Origin: Rhodoferax mekongensis
GTDB lineage: Bacteria > Pseudomonadota > Gammaproteobacteria > Burkholderiales > Burkholderiaceae_C
Direction: 5' to 3'
Length of the DNA stretch: 64,000 nucleotides
Assembly (NCBI RefSeq): GCF_032191775.1
Contig: NZ_CP132507.1
Coordinates: 87,001-151,000 of the forward strand
Each line of letters begins with the position of its first letter. The first letter of the stretch is position 1. Under the pieces are notes generated by a model that was given only the letters and a program-made list of their open reading frames with translations, was not told the origin of the DNA and did no database searches. Both the position numbers and the translations under genes were made by a program. Below are positions 36,319 to 45,514 of the stretch, piece after piece.

Positions 36319-36410
36319 GCCAGCACAAGCTTCTACCAACCCGGCAGCTCTCTTCGCGCCTTAGCCCTCCATTGCCGGCCCTTTTCACCTCATCCCTATT
36401 GCCCATCGCC

Positions 36411-36827
36411 ATGCCTGCAACAGAAGCCCAGACCATTGCCGACCTGGTCAGCCACCCACGTACCGTGGCGGTGGTCGGCCTCTCACCCAAAGCCCACCGC
36501 GAAAGCTTCAAAGTCTCGCAGTACATGCAGCGCCAAGGCTGGCGCATCGTGCCCATCAACCCCAACGCCATGGAGATTCTGGGCGAGAAGGTGTACGCCA
36601 GCCTCACCGAAGCTGCGGCCGCAGAGAAGATCGATCTGGTGAACGTGTTCCGCAACAGTGAGGACGTGCCGCCGGTGGTGGAGGAAGCGCTAGCCATCGG
36701 TGCGCCCGCCATTTGGCTGCAGCTGGGCATCCGCAACGACGCTGCAATCGCCAAGGCGCAGGCGGCCGGCATGCAGTGCGTGCAAGACAAATGTCTGCTG
36801 GTGGAGCACGCCCGCGCCCCTCGATAA
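36411..36827 (+). CDS. CoA-binding domain protein (YccU-like)
   Basis: 138 aa from ATG 36411. A single Rossmann-type CoA-binding domain: [20 protein letters not shown] is the nucleotide-binding start, [20 protein letters not shown] the second strand and [16 protein letters not shown] the conserved loop. Resembles E. coli YccU and the N-terminal domain of succinyl-CoA synthetase alpha. No function is established for the stand-alone form. Confidence 0.88.
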   Translation: MPATEAQTIADLVSHPRTVAVVGLSPKAHRESFKVSQYMQRQGWRIVPINPNAMEILGEKVYASLTEAAAAEKIDLVNVFRNSEDVPPVVEEALAIGAPAIWLQLGIRNDAAIAKAQAAGMQCVQDKCLLVEHARAPR

Positions 36828-36912
36828 GACCGCCCGGTCCCGCTGCGGGTCATCGCGTCTTGACTTGAGGCAAGACAAAGGCGGGGGTGGATTGAACTGC
36901 GACAATTCGGAT

Positions 36913-38088
36913 ATGACCCACACCTCCGCCATGTCCACCGCCACCTCTCCAGCCTTCCCGGCCCAGGCCACCACCTTCGACGGCCTGCACAACCCCACTT
37001 TTTTGCAAGCCTGCATGCGCCAGGCCACCGCACACACGCCGCTGTGGCTGATGCGCCAGGCCGGCCGCTACCTGCCGGAATATGTGGCAACGCGTGCCAA
37101 GGCCGGCAGCTTCATGGGCCTGGCCACCAACACCGAGTACGCCACCGAAGTCACCTTGCAGCCGTTGGAGCGTTACCCGCTGGATGCGGCCATTCTGTTC
37201 AGCGACATCCTGACCGTGCCGGACGCCATGGGCCTGGGCCTGTCCTTTGCCCAGGGCGAAGGCCCGCGTTTTGCCAGCCCCATCAAGACTGAGGCTGACG
37301 TGGCGAAGCTCGAAGTGCCCGACATGGCCAAGCTGCAATATGTGTTTGATGCGGTCAGCAGCATTCGCAAGGCCCTCACGGTGGACGGCAAAGGCCGTGT
37401 GCCCCTGATCGGCTTCTCGGGCAGCCCATGGACGCTGGCCTGCTATATGGTGGAAGGCAAGGGTAGCGACGACTACCGCTTGGTCAAGACCATGATGTAC
37501 AGCCGCCCGGACCTGATGCACCGCATGCTGGCCATTAATGCCGACTCGGTTGCGGCCTACCTGAATGCCCAGATCGACGCCGGCGCCCAGGCGGTGATGG
37601 TGTTTGACAGCTGGGGCGGCGTGCTGGCCGATGGCGCCTTCCAGGAATTCAGCCTGGCCTACACCGCACGCGTGCTGAAGCAGCTCAAGCGTTTTGGCAC
37701 CGATGGCAAGGTGGTGCCACGCATTGTGTTCACCAAAGGCGGCGGCTTGTGGTTGCAAGACATGCAGGCGCTGGACTGCGAAGTGCTGGGTCTGGACTGG
37801 ACGGTCAACCTTGCTAAAGCCCGTGCTTTGGTGGGAGGCAGTGAGAACGGCCCAGGCAAGGCATTGCAGGGCAACATCGACCCCAACGTCTTGTTCGCGC
37901 CACCGGCTGCTATCGAAACCGAAGTGGCCAAGGTATTGGACAGCTTTGGCACGCCTTTTCAGGGCAGTGGCACCGGCCCCACCCACATCTTCAATCTGGG
38001 TCACGGCATCAGCCAGTACACCCCGCCGGACCATGTGGCGGCACTGGTGGCTGCGGTGCACAGCCACTCCAAAAAGCTGCGTGCCTGA
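36913..38088 (+). CDS. hemE: Uroporphyrinogen decarboxylase
   Basis: 391 aa. Converts uroporphyrinogen III to coproporphyrinogen III in haem synthesis, in the cytosol. Signature motifs: [13 protein letters not shown] (substrate-binding Arg) and [16 protein letters not shown], plus [13 protein letters not shown]. The N-terminal extension ([19 protein letters not shown]) precedes the usual start; ATG 36931 is an alternative. It is about 35 residues longer than the E. coli enzyme, partly from this leader. It lies 373 bp upstream of priA. Confidence 0.95.
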   Translation: MTHTSAMSTATSPAFPAQATTFDGLHNPTFLQACMRQATAHTPLWLMRQAGRYLPEYVATRAKAGSFMGLATNTEYATEVTLQPLERYPLDAAILFSDILTVPDAMGLGLSFAQGEGPRFASPIKTEADVAKLEVPDMAKLQYVFDAVSSIRKALTVDGKGRVPLIGFSGSPWTLACYMVEGKGSDDYRLVKTMMYSRPDLMHRMLAINADSVAAYLNAQIDAGAQAVMVFDSWGGVLADGAFQEFSLAYTARVLKQLKRFGTDGKVVPRIVFTKGGGLWLQDMQALDCEVLGLDWTVNLAKARALVGGSENGPGKALQGNIDPNVLFAPPAAIETEVAKVLDSFGTPFQGSGTGPTHIFNLGHGISQYTPPDHVAALVAAVHSHSKKLRA

Positions 38089-38135
38089 TCGGCATACCAC
38101 GTTTTTTGCGCGAAAACAAAGTTTCCAACACTTAG

Positions 38136-38144
38136 TTATGCACA
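38136..38144 (+). promoter_or_regulatory. DnaA box
   Basis: TTATGCACA matches the consensus TTATNCACA exactly. Confidence 0.6.
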
Positions 38145-38191
38145 AAAATGGGGGTGCGGGGTTAACCCTATCCCCCGTTCGGGGGAGCAGC

Positions 38192-38208
38192 GCTACAAAA
38201 GAAATAGC
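38192..38208 (+). repeat. short interspersed repeat, palindromic form
   Basis: GCTACAAAAGAAATAGC; CGCTA and TAGCG form a perfect inverted pair around nine AT-rich bases. Near-identical to the copy after priA (40642). Confidence 0.7.
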
Positions 38209-38274
38209 GGTCGTAAGTGATTGATTTATAAGGATTCTGTGTTTTGCTTTTTTTCTGGGCAGCGTAAGAAAACC

Positions 38275-38369
38275 CTTGATTTACAAGGCTTTGGAGCCCG
38301 CAAAACGCACATATCAACAAAGTTATCCACAGAAAACCTGAATCGCATGTAAAGCACTTGTAAATCAAG
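38275..38369. repeat. 13-bp perfect inverted repeat around a DnaA box
   Basis: CTTGATTTACAAG (38275-38287) and its exact reverse complement CTTGTAAATCAAG (38357-38369) enclose 69 bp that contain the DnaA box at 38323. A near copy TTGATTTATAAGG (38221-38233) lies upstream in direct orientation. Confidence 0.65.
38323..38331 (+). promoter_or_regulatory. DnaA box (strong consensus)
   Basis: TTATCCACA is the highest-affinity DnaA box sequence; it sits inside the 13-bp inverted repeat. Confidence 0.65.
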
Positions 38370-38461
38370 CACTTAGCCCGCATTCCGCAAGTTCACCTCA
38401 ACAAGACGCCCCAAGTGACATTCCGCATCACGAGACGTCCGATGTCCGTCGGACCCCGCCC

Positions 38462-40600
38462 ATGAGCCATTGGCTGCCCGTTCTGGTGCACACGCCGGCG
38501 CACGCGGCGCTCGGGCCAGTGCTCACCTACCGCAGCGAGCACCTGTTGCCCGCCGGTACTCTGGTAAGGGTGCCATTGGGCAACCGCGAGACCCTGGGGG
38601 TGGTGTGGGATGCGGCCACTGCAGAGGCCACCGGCGAGTTCGACCCCGCCAAGGTACGTGATATTGCCGGCGTGCTGGAGGGCATACCGCCCTTGAGCCG
38701 CGCCTGGCAGCAGTTGCTGGGCTTTACGGCGGCCTACTACCAGCGCTCGGCCGGCGAGGTGGCGCTGGCCGCCCTGCCCCCGCAGCTGCGCGAATTGAAC
38801 CCCGAGCAGATGGCGCGCCGCCTCAAACGCAAAAAAGTGGATGCGGGTGCCGGCGGCGCCGTGCTGGCCGCACCGGCCCTTACCCCCGAGCAAGCCACCG
38901 CGATTGCTCAGATTGACGCGCACCCCGGACCTTATCTGCTCTTCGGCGCCACGGGCAGCGGCAAAACTGAGGTTTACCTGCACTGCGTGCACAAGCTGCT
39001 GGCCGCCGACCCGGATGCCCAAGCCCTGGTCATGGTGCCGGAGATTAACCTCACCCCGCAGCTGGAAGAGCGCTTCAAAGCACGCTTTGCCCCGCTGTAC
39101 GGCGAACAGGCCGTGGTCAGCCTGCACAGCGGCATGACCAACCCGCAGCGCCTCAAAAGTTGGCTCAGCGCCCATGGCGGTGCGGCCCGCATCGTGCTAG
39201 GTACCCGCATGGCGGTGTTTGCTTCTCTGCCCAAACTGCGGCTCATCGTCGTGGACGAGGAACACGACCCCAGCTACAAAAGCGGCGAAGGCGCACGCTA
39301 CTCGGCGCGCGACCTCGCGGTGTACCGGGGCAAGTTGGAGGGTGCCAAGGTCATTCTCGGCTCGGCCACGCCTTCGCTGGAAAGCTGGCACCACAGCCGG
39401 CCGGCCGAGGAAGGCGGGCGCTACCTGCGCCTGCACATGCCCAGCCGGGTGGGCGAGTCATCGAAGTTACCGTTGGTGCGGCGGGTGGACATGAACCACC
39501 AGCCCCGGCGCGCCATTTTCTCGACCCCGCTGATCGCCGCCATCAAAGAGCGGGTGGCGCGTGGCGAGCAAGTCATGGTGTTTTTGAACCGGCGCGGCTA
39601 CGCCCCGGTGCTGACCTGCGAAGACTGCGGCTGGAAGAGCGAATGCCCGCACTGCAGCGCATTCCGCGTGTTCCACAAAATCGACCGCACCCTGCGCTGC
39701 CACCACTGCGGCTTTACCGAGCGCGTGCCGCGCGCCTGCCCGGACTGCGGCAATGTGGACATCGCCCCCTTCGGGCGCGGCACAGAGCAGCTGGAAGAAC
39801 ACCTGGCCGAGCTGCTGGTGGATGTGCGCCGTCACGGCTCCGTCACACCCGAGAACCCCGATGGCGAGCATGTGCGTATTGCACGGATTGATGCCGACAG
39901 CACCAAACTCAAAGGCCAGCTCGAAGAGCAGCTGGCCGCCGTGCATGCGGGCGACGTGGATGTGCTGGTGGGCACGCAGATGATTGCCAAGGGCCACGAC
40001 TTCCGCCGCATCACGCTGGTGGCCGCCGTGAACCCCGATGGCGCCTTGTTCAGCAGCGACTTCCGGGCGCCCGAGCGCCTGTTCAGTTTGCTGATGCAAG
40101 CCGCAGGTCGCGCGGGGCGCGATGCGACGCTGGGCGCGCAGAGTGAGGTGTGGCTGCAAACCTTCCAGCCCGAGCACGGGCTGTACGCAGCCCTCAAGAA
40201 GCACGACTACCCGGCCTTCGCCGCTCAGCAGCTCAAAGAACGCGAGCAGGCCAACATGCCGCCCTTCAGCGCCCAAGCCCTGGTGCGCGCCGAGGCCAAG
40301 ACGCAGGAGGCTGCACAAGCTTTTTTGAACGCCGCCCGCACCTTCGCCCAAACCGAAATGGCCGCGTGGGACGGCTGGGCCGAGGCGCTGGAGCAAGTCT
40401 TCCTCTACCCCGCCGTGCCCATGGCCATCCAGCGGGTGGCCAATATAGAACGCGCCCAGATGCTCATCGAGTGCCCCTCACGCACCACGCTCCAGCAGTT
40501 CCTGACCGCCTGGCAAAGCGTGCTGCACGCTACCCGCAGCCAGCCCGAATGCAAAGGGCTGATACGCTGGGCGATTGATGTAGATCCGTTGGCGATTTGA
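38462..40600 (+). CDS. priA: Primosomal replication protein PriA (helicase)
   Basis: 712 aa. PriA restarts collapsed replication forks. The N-terminal DNA-binding domain is at about 1-110. Walker A LLFGATGSGKTEV is near residue 162, DEEHDPSYKSGEG is the DEXH box, then GSATPSLESW. A cysteine array (CEDCGWKSECPHC and CHHCGFTERVPRACPDC) binds two zinc ions. Motifs V/VI are near ILVGTQMIAKGHDF-like VLVGTQMIAKGHDF and QAAGRAGRD. ATG 38462 gives the family start MSHWLPVLVHTP. Confidence 0.95.
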   Translation: MSHWLPVLVHTPAHAALGPVLTYRSEHLLPAGTLVRVPLGNRETLGVVWDAATAEATGEFDPAKVRDIAGVLEGIPPLSRAWQQLLGFTAAYYQRSAGEVALAALPPQLRELNPEQMARRLKRKKVDAGAGGAVLAAPALTPEQATAIAQIDAHPGPYLLFGATGSGKTEVYLHCVHKLLAADPDAQALVMVPEINLTPQLEERFKARFAPLYGEQAVVSLHSGMTNPQRLKSWLSAHGGAARIVLGTRMAVFASLPKLRLIVVDEEHDPSYKSGEGARYSARDLAVYRGKLEGAKVILGSATPSLESWHHSRPAEEGGRYLRLHMPSRVGESSKLPLVRRVDMNHQPRRAIFSTPLIAAIKERVARGEQVMVFLNRRGYAPVLTCEDCGWKSECPHCSAFRVFHKIDRTLRCHHCGFTERVPRACPDCGNVDIAPFGRGTEQLEEHLAELLVDVRRHGSVTPENPDGEHVRIARIDADSTKLKGQLEEQLAAVHAGDVDVLVGTQMIAKGHDFRRITLVAAVNPDGALFSSDFRAPERLFSLLMQAAGRAGRDATLGAQSEVWLQTFQPEHGLYAALKKHDYPAFAAQQLKEREQANMPPFSAQALVRAEAKTQEAAQAFLNAARTFAQTEMAAWDGWAEALEQVFLYPAVPMAIQRVANIERAQMLIECPSRTTLQQFLTAWQSVLHATRSQPECKGLIRWAIDVDPLAI

Positions 40601-40641
40601 GTCAAAAAGCGGGCTTGGCGCACATCAAGCATGCGCAAGCC

Positions 40642-40658
40642 GCTACAAAATAAATAGC
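40642..40658 (+). repeat. short interspersed repeat, palindromic form, after priA
   Basis: GCTACAAAATAAATAGC, extended to CCGCTA/TAGCGG with a 9-base loop. It lies between the convergent priA and the hypothetical gene at 40663, where it could also act as a weak terminator. Confidence 0.7.
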
Positions 40659-40662
40659 GGGG

Positions 40663-41031
40663 TCAGTGCCTGTCGGTGTTAGGTCCGTAAGGCAAAGCCT
40701 GGTCGTTACGGACCTCATGGGCCTGCACATCCACCACATCGGCAGCAGAAGCGCTGTAGCCAAAACCACCTACTCCCGAGGGACTGGCAGCACCAAAACC
40801 ACCGCGCTTGAACTGCTGCCTAGCCTGATTGAAACGCTGGAAGGTGGTCACAAACGCCGGCTTGCGGCCGGTGAGTAGCGCTTTGAGCAGCACCCAAACC
40901 AAGCTGAGCAACGCCACGAATATCAGACTCAGCGCAAATACCGCCGCGGCGGCGATGAGCACCAGCTTGAGGGCGAAGCGAAAAATAGCGGAAACAAGGT
41001 TCATCAAAGTGTCCATAAAGGGATTGTGCAA
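40663..41031 (-). CDS. hypothetical membrane protein
   Basis: 122 aa. One or two hydrophobic segments at about residues 18-50 (ALKLVLIAAAAVFALSLIF then VALLSLVWVLLKALL) are followed by a basic, Gly-rich cytosolic tail (RRGGFG-like KRGGFGAASPSGVGGFG) ending NTDRH. ATG at 41031 or an internal ATG (MDTLMNLV) is possible. No family recognised; convergent with priA. Confidence 0.65.
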   Translation of the reverse strand: MHNPFMDTLMNLVSAIFRFALKLVLIAAAAVFALSLIFVALLSLVWVLLKALLTGRKPAFVTTFQRFNQARQQFKRGGFGAASPSGVGGFGYSASAADVVDVQAHEVRNDQALPYGPNTDRH

Positions 41032-41116
41032 CGTGCCTCAAAGCCACCGGCAACTCCAAGGCGTAGGCATTTGCAAGTCAGATTGGCCGATAGCGCACAC
41101 GGAATATGCGCCAGCA

Positions 41117-41133
41117 GCTCCTAAAACAATAGC
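41117..41133 (+). repeat. short interspersed repeat, left-arm form, after AEC transporter gene
   Basis: GCGCCAGCA (41108-41116) then GCTCCTAAAACAATAGC. It ends 2 bp before the stop codon of the minus-strand AEC transporter. Confidence 0.7.
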
Positions 41134-41135
41134 AA

Positions 41136-42116
41136 CTAGATTCTCACCATCAGGGCTACGGCTCCCGAGAAGGTGAAGAATGCGGCTGCGGTGGAGACCA
41201 AGATGATGCGGGCGATGCGCCCGTTGTCCGCACCAAAGCGCTCGGCCAGCAGCGACACATTGCTGGCACTCGGCAGGGCGGCCAGCAACACCAGCACGGT
41301 GAGTGCAAATTTGTCGATGTGCACGCCCAGGCTCACCGCCGACACGCCGACCAGCAGTACCAGCAAGGGGTGCAAAAACAGCTTGATCAGCGCGACCGGC
41401 ACATATTCCTGCCAATGCACTTCGTGCGCCTTGTCGTCCCTGGCCAGCATTTGGGAGCGGGCCAGCACCGCGCCTATGGTGAACAGCGCCACGGGCGAAG
41501 CCGCATCCGCCAGCAGGCCCACGGTGGATGCCACTGGCTTGGGTAGCTCCAGCTGCAAGGCAGAGAACACCGCGCCCAGAAGGATGGACCATGGCATGGG
41601 GTTGGCCGCAACACCTTTGAGTGCACTTTTCGCTGCTTGAGCGGCGGATACACCTCCCGGCGCCGAGCTTCCACCCAGGCGCGACAGCGCGATGCAAAGC
41701 GAAGAGGTAATCACCATGTCCACCAGAATCGTGACGATGGCCGGCCCCGCCGCTTTGGCGCCCAGCAAGGCCACCAGCAACGGTACGCCCATGAACCCGG
41801 TATTCGGAAATGTGCCCACCAGCGCGCCAAAGGCCGCGTCATTCCAGCCGATGCGACCATGCAGCGTCACCGCCACCACGAAGGCCACCATGACCAGCGC
41901 ACACAACAGATAGGTCAGTGCAAGGCTCACATCCAGCAACTCACCGATGGGCGTACTCGCGCCGAAGCGGTAGAGCATGCAAGGCAGCGCGAAAAAAAGC
42001 ACAAACCCATTCAAACCGGGAATGGCCGCCAACGGCAACATGCCCCGCCGAGCAGCCAGATAGCCGCAAAGCACCAGTGCAAAGAACGGGAAGGTGACGA
42101 TCAGGATTTGCAGCAT
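41136..42116 (-). CDS. AEC-family transporter (auxin efflux carrier type)
   Basis: 326 aa from ATG 42116 (MLQILIVTFPFFALVLCGYL). The longer frame up to 42203 runs into the intergenic inverted repeat and is not used. About ten membrane helices in two halves; the conserved NTGFMGVPLLVALLG is near residue 110 and ALPSASNVSLLAERFG near 285. AEC proteins transport small organic anions such as malonate or malate. Substrate unknown. Divergent from rep. Confidence 0.87.
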   Translation of the reverse strand: MLQILIVTFPFFALVLCGYLAARRGMLPLAAIPGLNGFVLFFALPCMLYRFGASTPIGELLDVSLALTYLLCALVMVAFVVAVTLHGRIGWNDAAFGALVGTFPNTGFMGVPLLVALLGAKAAGPAIVTILVDMVITSSLCIALSRLGGSSAPGGVSAAQAAKSALKGVAANPMPWSILLGAVFSALQLELPKPVASTVGLLADAASPVALFTIGAVLARSQMLARDDKAHEVHWQEYVPVALIKLFLHPLLVLLVGVSAVSLGVHIDKFALTVLVLLAALPSASNVSLLAERFGADNGRIARIILVSTAAAFFTFSGAVALMVRI

Positions 42117-42190
42117 GGTCGCAATTGTCGGGGAAAGCGCGGGGTGCATTCTTGGTTGACTTGGTGCGCACCTCACACCCGGAACTCCGG

Positions 42191-42273
42191 GGAGGGGGTG
42201 CATTGCACAGTGAGGTCAAGGAGGAGCCCGCAGGAGCGGGCGGGGGACACGAACGGCGCAGTGCACACCCTCC
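42191..42273. repeat. 83-bp imperfect inverted repeat with inner hairpin upstream of rep
   Basis: GGAGGGGGTGCATTGC (42191-42206) pairs 14 of 16 with GCAGTGCACACCCTCC (42258-42273). At the centre GCCCGC-AGGA-GCGGGC (42226-42241) forms a perfect 6-bp stem. It occupies the middle of the 246-bp gap between the AEC transporter and rep; no other feature is seen in this gap. Confidence 0.6.
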
Positions 42274-42362
42274 GCGGAGTGGGCACGAACCAGCAATGCA
42301 GCCGCAAACCAGCAACCCGTTAAGATTGCCCGCTCCCCGCACGTCAGGTCCCCCACCCCCCT

Positions 42363-44492
42363 ATGTCCGCCCCCCAAGCCAACCACGGCATGAACCCCGC
42401 CCAACAAGAGGCGGTGAACTACCTGCACGGGCCCTGCCTGGTGCTGGCCGGCGCAGGATCGGGCAAAACACGGGTGATCACGCACAAAATCGCCCGCCTC
42501 ATCCAGATGGGCATGCCGGCCAACCGGATTGCGGCCATCACCTTTACCAACAAGGCAGCAGCCGAAATGCGCGAGCGGGCCAAACACCTGATCGGCAAAG
42601 CCGCCAAAGATGTGGTGGTGTGCACCTTCCACGCTCTGGGGGTGCGCATGCTGCGCGAAGACGGTGCGGTGCTGGGCCTGAAGCCGCAGTTCAGCATTCT
42701 GGACGCGGACGATGTGACCAGCATCATCAAGGACGCGGGCGGCACGATTGACGCAGCCACGGCGCGGCAGTGGCAATGGACCATCAGCGCCTGGAAGGGT
42801 GCCGGCCTCAACAGCGAGCAGGCGCTGGCCGCTGCAGCGGATGACAACGAGCGCATCATCGCCACCGCCATGGCCCGCTACGAAGAGCGCCTGGTGGCCT
42901 ACCAAAGTGTGGACTTTGATGACCTGATCAGCCTGCCCCTCAAGCTGTTACGTGATTACCCGCAAGTGCGCGAGCGCTGGCAAGCCCTGCTGGGCCATGT
43001 GCTGGTGGACGAGTACCAGGACACGAATGCCACCCAATACGAGGTGCTCAAACACCTGGTGGGCGAGAAGGCCCGCTTTACCGCCGTGGGGGACGATGAC
43101 CAGTCCATCTACGGCTGGCGCGGCGCCACGCTGGACAACCTCAAAAAACTGCCTGTCGACTTTCCCACCCTCAAGGTTATCAAGCTGGAGCAGAACTACC
43201 GCTCCACCAGCGCCATCCTGCGGGCCGCGAACAATGTGATCGGCCCCAACCCCAAGCTGTTTCCCAAAACCCTGTTCAGCGAGCTGGGCGAGGGCGAGCC
43301 GGTGCGCATTGTGGATGCGGACAACGAAGAGCATGAGGCCGAGCGCGTGGTCGCCCGCATTCAGAGCCTGCGCGCGAACGGCGTACCAGACGCACAAGGC
43401 AAGCAGTACAAAGAATTCCGCGACTTTGCGGTGCTCTACCGTGCCAACCATCAGGCCAAACCGTTCGAAAAGGCGCTGCGCAAGGCGGGCATTCCGTACA
43501 AGGTGTCCGGTGGGCAAAGCTTTTTTGACCGGGCGGAGATCCGCGACTTGTGTGCCTGGTTCCGGCTGTGGAGCAACAACGACGATGACCCGGCCTTTTT
43601 GCGCGCGGTGACCACACCCAAACGGGGCATTGGCCACACCACGCTGGGCACCTTGGGCACATTTGCCACCCAGTACAAGCTGAGCCTGTTTGAGTCGCTG
43701 TTTTCGTCTTCACTGGCCAGTGTGCTGAGCGCCAAGGCACTCGGTAGCCTGCATGAGTTCGGCCGCTACATCAACGACCTGGAGTTTCGCGCGCGCCACA
43801 CGGAGGGCGCTGAAGCGGCCATGGCATTCATCATGGACTGGCTCAAAGAGATAGGCTACGAAAAGCACCTCTATGACGGCGAAGACAGCGAGGGCGTGGC
43901 TTCTGCCAAATGGAGCAACGTGATGGAGTTTTGCGAGTGGATGGCGCAGCGCTGCGGCGGGCAGATTGACGATGCCGCTGGCGTGACCAACACGCGCGAG
44001 GTTAAAAACCTGCTGGAAGTGTCACAAACCATCGCCCTGCTCTCCACCATCAGCGAGCGGGAGAAGGACCAGAACGTGGTGACCCTCTCCACGCTCCACG
44101 CCTCCAAGGGCTTGGAGTGGCCCCACGTGATGTTGGTGGGCGTGACCGAGGGCATGCTGCCCTTCAAGCTCGGGGACGGTGCAGACACGCTGGGTGGCTC
44201 CACCCTAGAGCATGAGTCAGCGAACGACGACATTGCCGCGCGCCTGCAGGAGGAGCGCCGCCTGATGTACGTGGGCATCACCCGCGCCCAGCGCAGTCTG
44301 GCCGTGAGCTGGACCCGCCGCCGCAAAAAAGGACGCGAGATGGTGGCAGCCCTCCCCAGCCGCTTCATTGCGGAGATGGGCCTCGATCAATCCACCGCCA
44401 AAGAAGACCCCCGCGAGAAACTGCGGGCACTTCGCGCAGAATTTGCCGCCAAAGCCCTCGTTACCGCAGCCAATGCTGCTGCTAAATCATGA
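42363..44492 (+). CDS. rep: ATP-dependent DNA helicase Rep
   Basis: 709 aa superfamily 1 3'-5' helicase. Walker A LVLAGAGSGKTRVITHKIA at about residues 26-44, ITFTNKAAAEMRERA (motif Ia), VDEYQDTNATQYE (motif II) and GDDDQSIYGWRGA (motif III). LSTLHASKGLEWPHV (motif V) and EERRLMYVGITRAQ (motif VI) follow. The start MNPAQQEAVNYLHGPC after nine residues matches Rep rather than UvrD. It helps forks pass bound proteins. Its stop overlaps the pldA start by 4 bp. Confidence 0.93.
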   Translation: MSAPQANHGMNPAQQEAVNYLHGPCLVLAGAGSGKTRVITHKIARLIQMGMPANRIAAITFTNKAAAEMRERAKHLIGKAAKDVVVCTFHALGVRMLREDGAVLGLKPQFSILDADDVTSIIKDAGGTIDAATARQWQWTISAWKGAGLNSEQALAAAADDNERIIATAMARYEERLVAYQSVDFDDLISLPLKLLRDYPQVRERWQALLGHVLVDEYQDTNATQYEVLKHLVGEKARFTAVGDDDQSIYGWRGATLDNLKKLPVDFPTLKVIKLEQNYRSTSAILRAANNVIGPNPKLFPKTLFSELGEGEPVRIVDADNEEHEAERVVARIQSLRANGVPDAQGKQYKEFRDFAVLYRANHQAKPFEKALRKAGIPYKVSGGQSFFDRAEIRDLCAWFRLWSNNDDDPAFLRAVTTPKRGIGHTTLGTLGTFATQYKLSLFESLFSSSLASVLSAKALGSLHEFGRYINDLEFRARHTEGAEAAMAFIMDWLKEIGYEKHLYDGEDSEGVASAKWSNVMEFCEWMAQRCGGQIDDAAGVTNTREVKNLLEVSQTIALLSTISEREKDQNVVTLSTLHASKGLEWPHVMLVGVTEGMLPFKLGDGADTLGGSTLEHESANDDIAARLQEERRLMYVGITRAQRSLAVSWTRRRKKGREMVAALPSRFIAEMGLDQSTAKEDPREKLRALRAEFAAKALVTAANAAAKS

Positions 44493-45508
44493 CCCATCCG
44501 CCCCATTACGCTACGTTTTTCATAGCTGCTTGCGCAATATGGACGGGCGCCAACGCACAAACAGGCACTGCAGCGAATGCCAACAACTACCCGGTGACCC
44601 AGGCCAATGCTGCAGCCAGCACGCCGGTCCCGGTAGAGGTGGTAAGTTGCAAGAATCCGGCGGCTACCCAACTTTCCCGCTTCTGGGAGTTGGAGCCTGC
44701 CAGTGATTGCGGCACTTTCGGCTTGCGCGGCTACCGGCCCATCAGCCTCGCGGTGATTGGCTCAGACAGTGTCAACACCGCCCCCACATCGCCTGCCGCC
44801 GACCACACGGGTACGTTCCAACCCTACACCACCAGCGAGACGCGGATCAATTTATCGGTCCGCACCAAAATCGCCCAAGGCTTGCTCACGGCAGGAGACC
44901 CCAATCGTCTGGATTCACTCTGGTTTGCATACAGCCAGCAGTCGTACTGGCAGTTGTTCAACGCCGATCTGTCCCGCCCGTTCCGGGCGACCGACCATGA
45001 GCCCGAATTGATTTACATCTTCCCGTTGGAGTCGGCACTCCCGTCGGGCTGGCGCCTGCGTTACGGAGGCATTGGAATCAATCACCAAAGCAACGGCCAG
45101 AGTCTGCCGCTGTCCAGGAGTTGGAACCGCATCATCGGACGCGCAGGTTTAGAGCTGGGAAATCAGGTTTCCATCGCAGCGGCTTTTTGGCAGCGCGTAC
45201 CGGAAGACAGTGCAAGCGACGACAACCCCGATATTGTGGACCGCGTGGGTCGTGCGGAACTGTCCACTTTCTGGAATGTGGATGCCAAGAATTCACTGGT
45301 CTTCACCGTACGCCACTCACTACAAACAAGTGACAGCGGCTCGCTGCGTTTGGCCTGGTTCCGCAAGATCGGCAACGCACCCGACAACTCAGACCGAAGC
45401 AACCTGCGCCTGCATACCGAACTGTTCAGCGGCTACGGGGACTCTTTGATGGACTACAACCGCAAACGCACGGTGTTCAGCGTAGGGCTCACTTTGCTGG
45501 ACTGGTAA
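44489..45508 (+). CDS. pldA: Outer-membrane phospholipase A (OMPLA)
   Basis: 339 aa. Signal peptide at about 1-23, almost wholly encoded by a repeat copy, cleaved near TGANA. The mature protein is a 12-strand beta barrel. The active site shows as INHQSNGQS, with His199 and Ser201 as nucleophile pair, and Asn213 in SRSWNRI. It hydrolyses phospholipid acyl chains when membrane asymmetry is lost, and is calcium dependent in E. coli. Ends VFSVGLTLLDW with the usual C-terminal aromatic. ATGA overlap with rep. Confidence 0.93.
   Translation: MTHPPHYATFFIAACAIWTGANAQTGTAANANNYPVTQANAAASTPVPVEVVSCKNPAATQLSRFWELEPASDCGTFGLRGYRPISLAVIGSDSVNTAPTSPAADHTGTFQPYTTSETRINLSVRTKIAQGLLTAGDPNRLDSLWFAYSQQSYWQLFNADLSRPFRATDHEPELIYIFPLESALPSGWRLRYGGIGINHQSNGQSLPLSRSWNRIIGRAGLELGNQVSIAAAFWQRVPEDSASDDNPDIVDRVGRAELSTFWNVDAKNSLVFTVRHSLQTSDSGSLRLAWFRKIGNAPDNSDRSNLRLHTELFSGYGDSLMDYNRKRTVFSVGLTLLDW
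44510..44551 (+). repeat. short interspersed repeat, 42-bp form, encoding the PldA signal peptide
   Basis: Core GCTACGTTTTTCATAGC, then TGCTTGCGCAATATGGA and CGGGCGCC. It is translated as ATFFIAACAIWTGA, in the same frame as both DsbD copies. Confidence 0.8.
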
Positions 45509-45514
45509 TGCGGA

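Larger units (their letters stand above)
38089..38461. other. hemE-priA intergenic region with DnaA boxes, hairpin and inverted repeats
   Basis: 373 bp without a gene, AT-richer than its flanks. It holds two same-direction DnaA boxes (38136-38144, 38323-38331), a GC hairpin CCCCCGTTCGGGGG (38172-38185), a short interspersed repeat core (38192-38208) and a T-rich tract (38240-38256). A TTGATTTAYAAGG motif occurs at 38221 and 38276 and inverted at 38357-38369. Confidence 0.6.

Noticed and set aside
38089..38461. Calling the hemE-priA region the chromosomal origin
   Set aside because: Only two DnaA boxes, no dnaA nearby, and betaproteobacterial origins normally lie beside dnaA.
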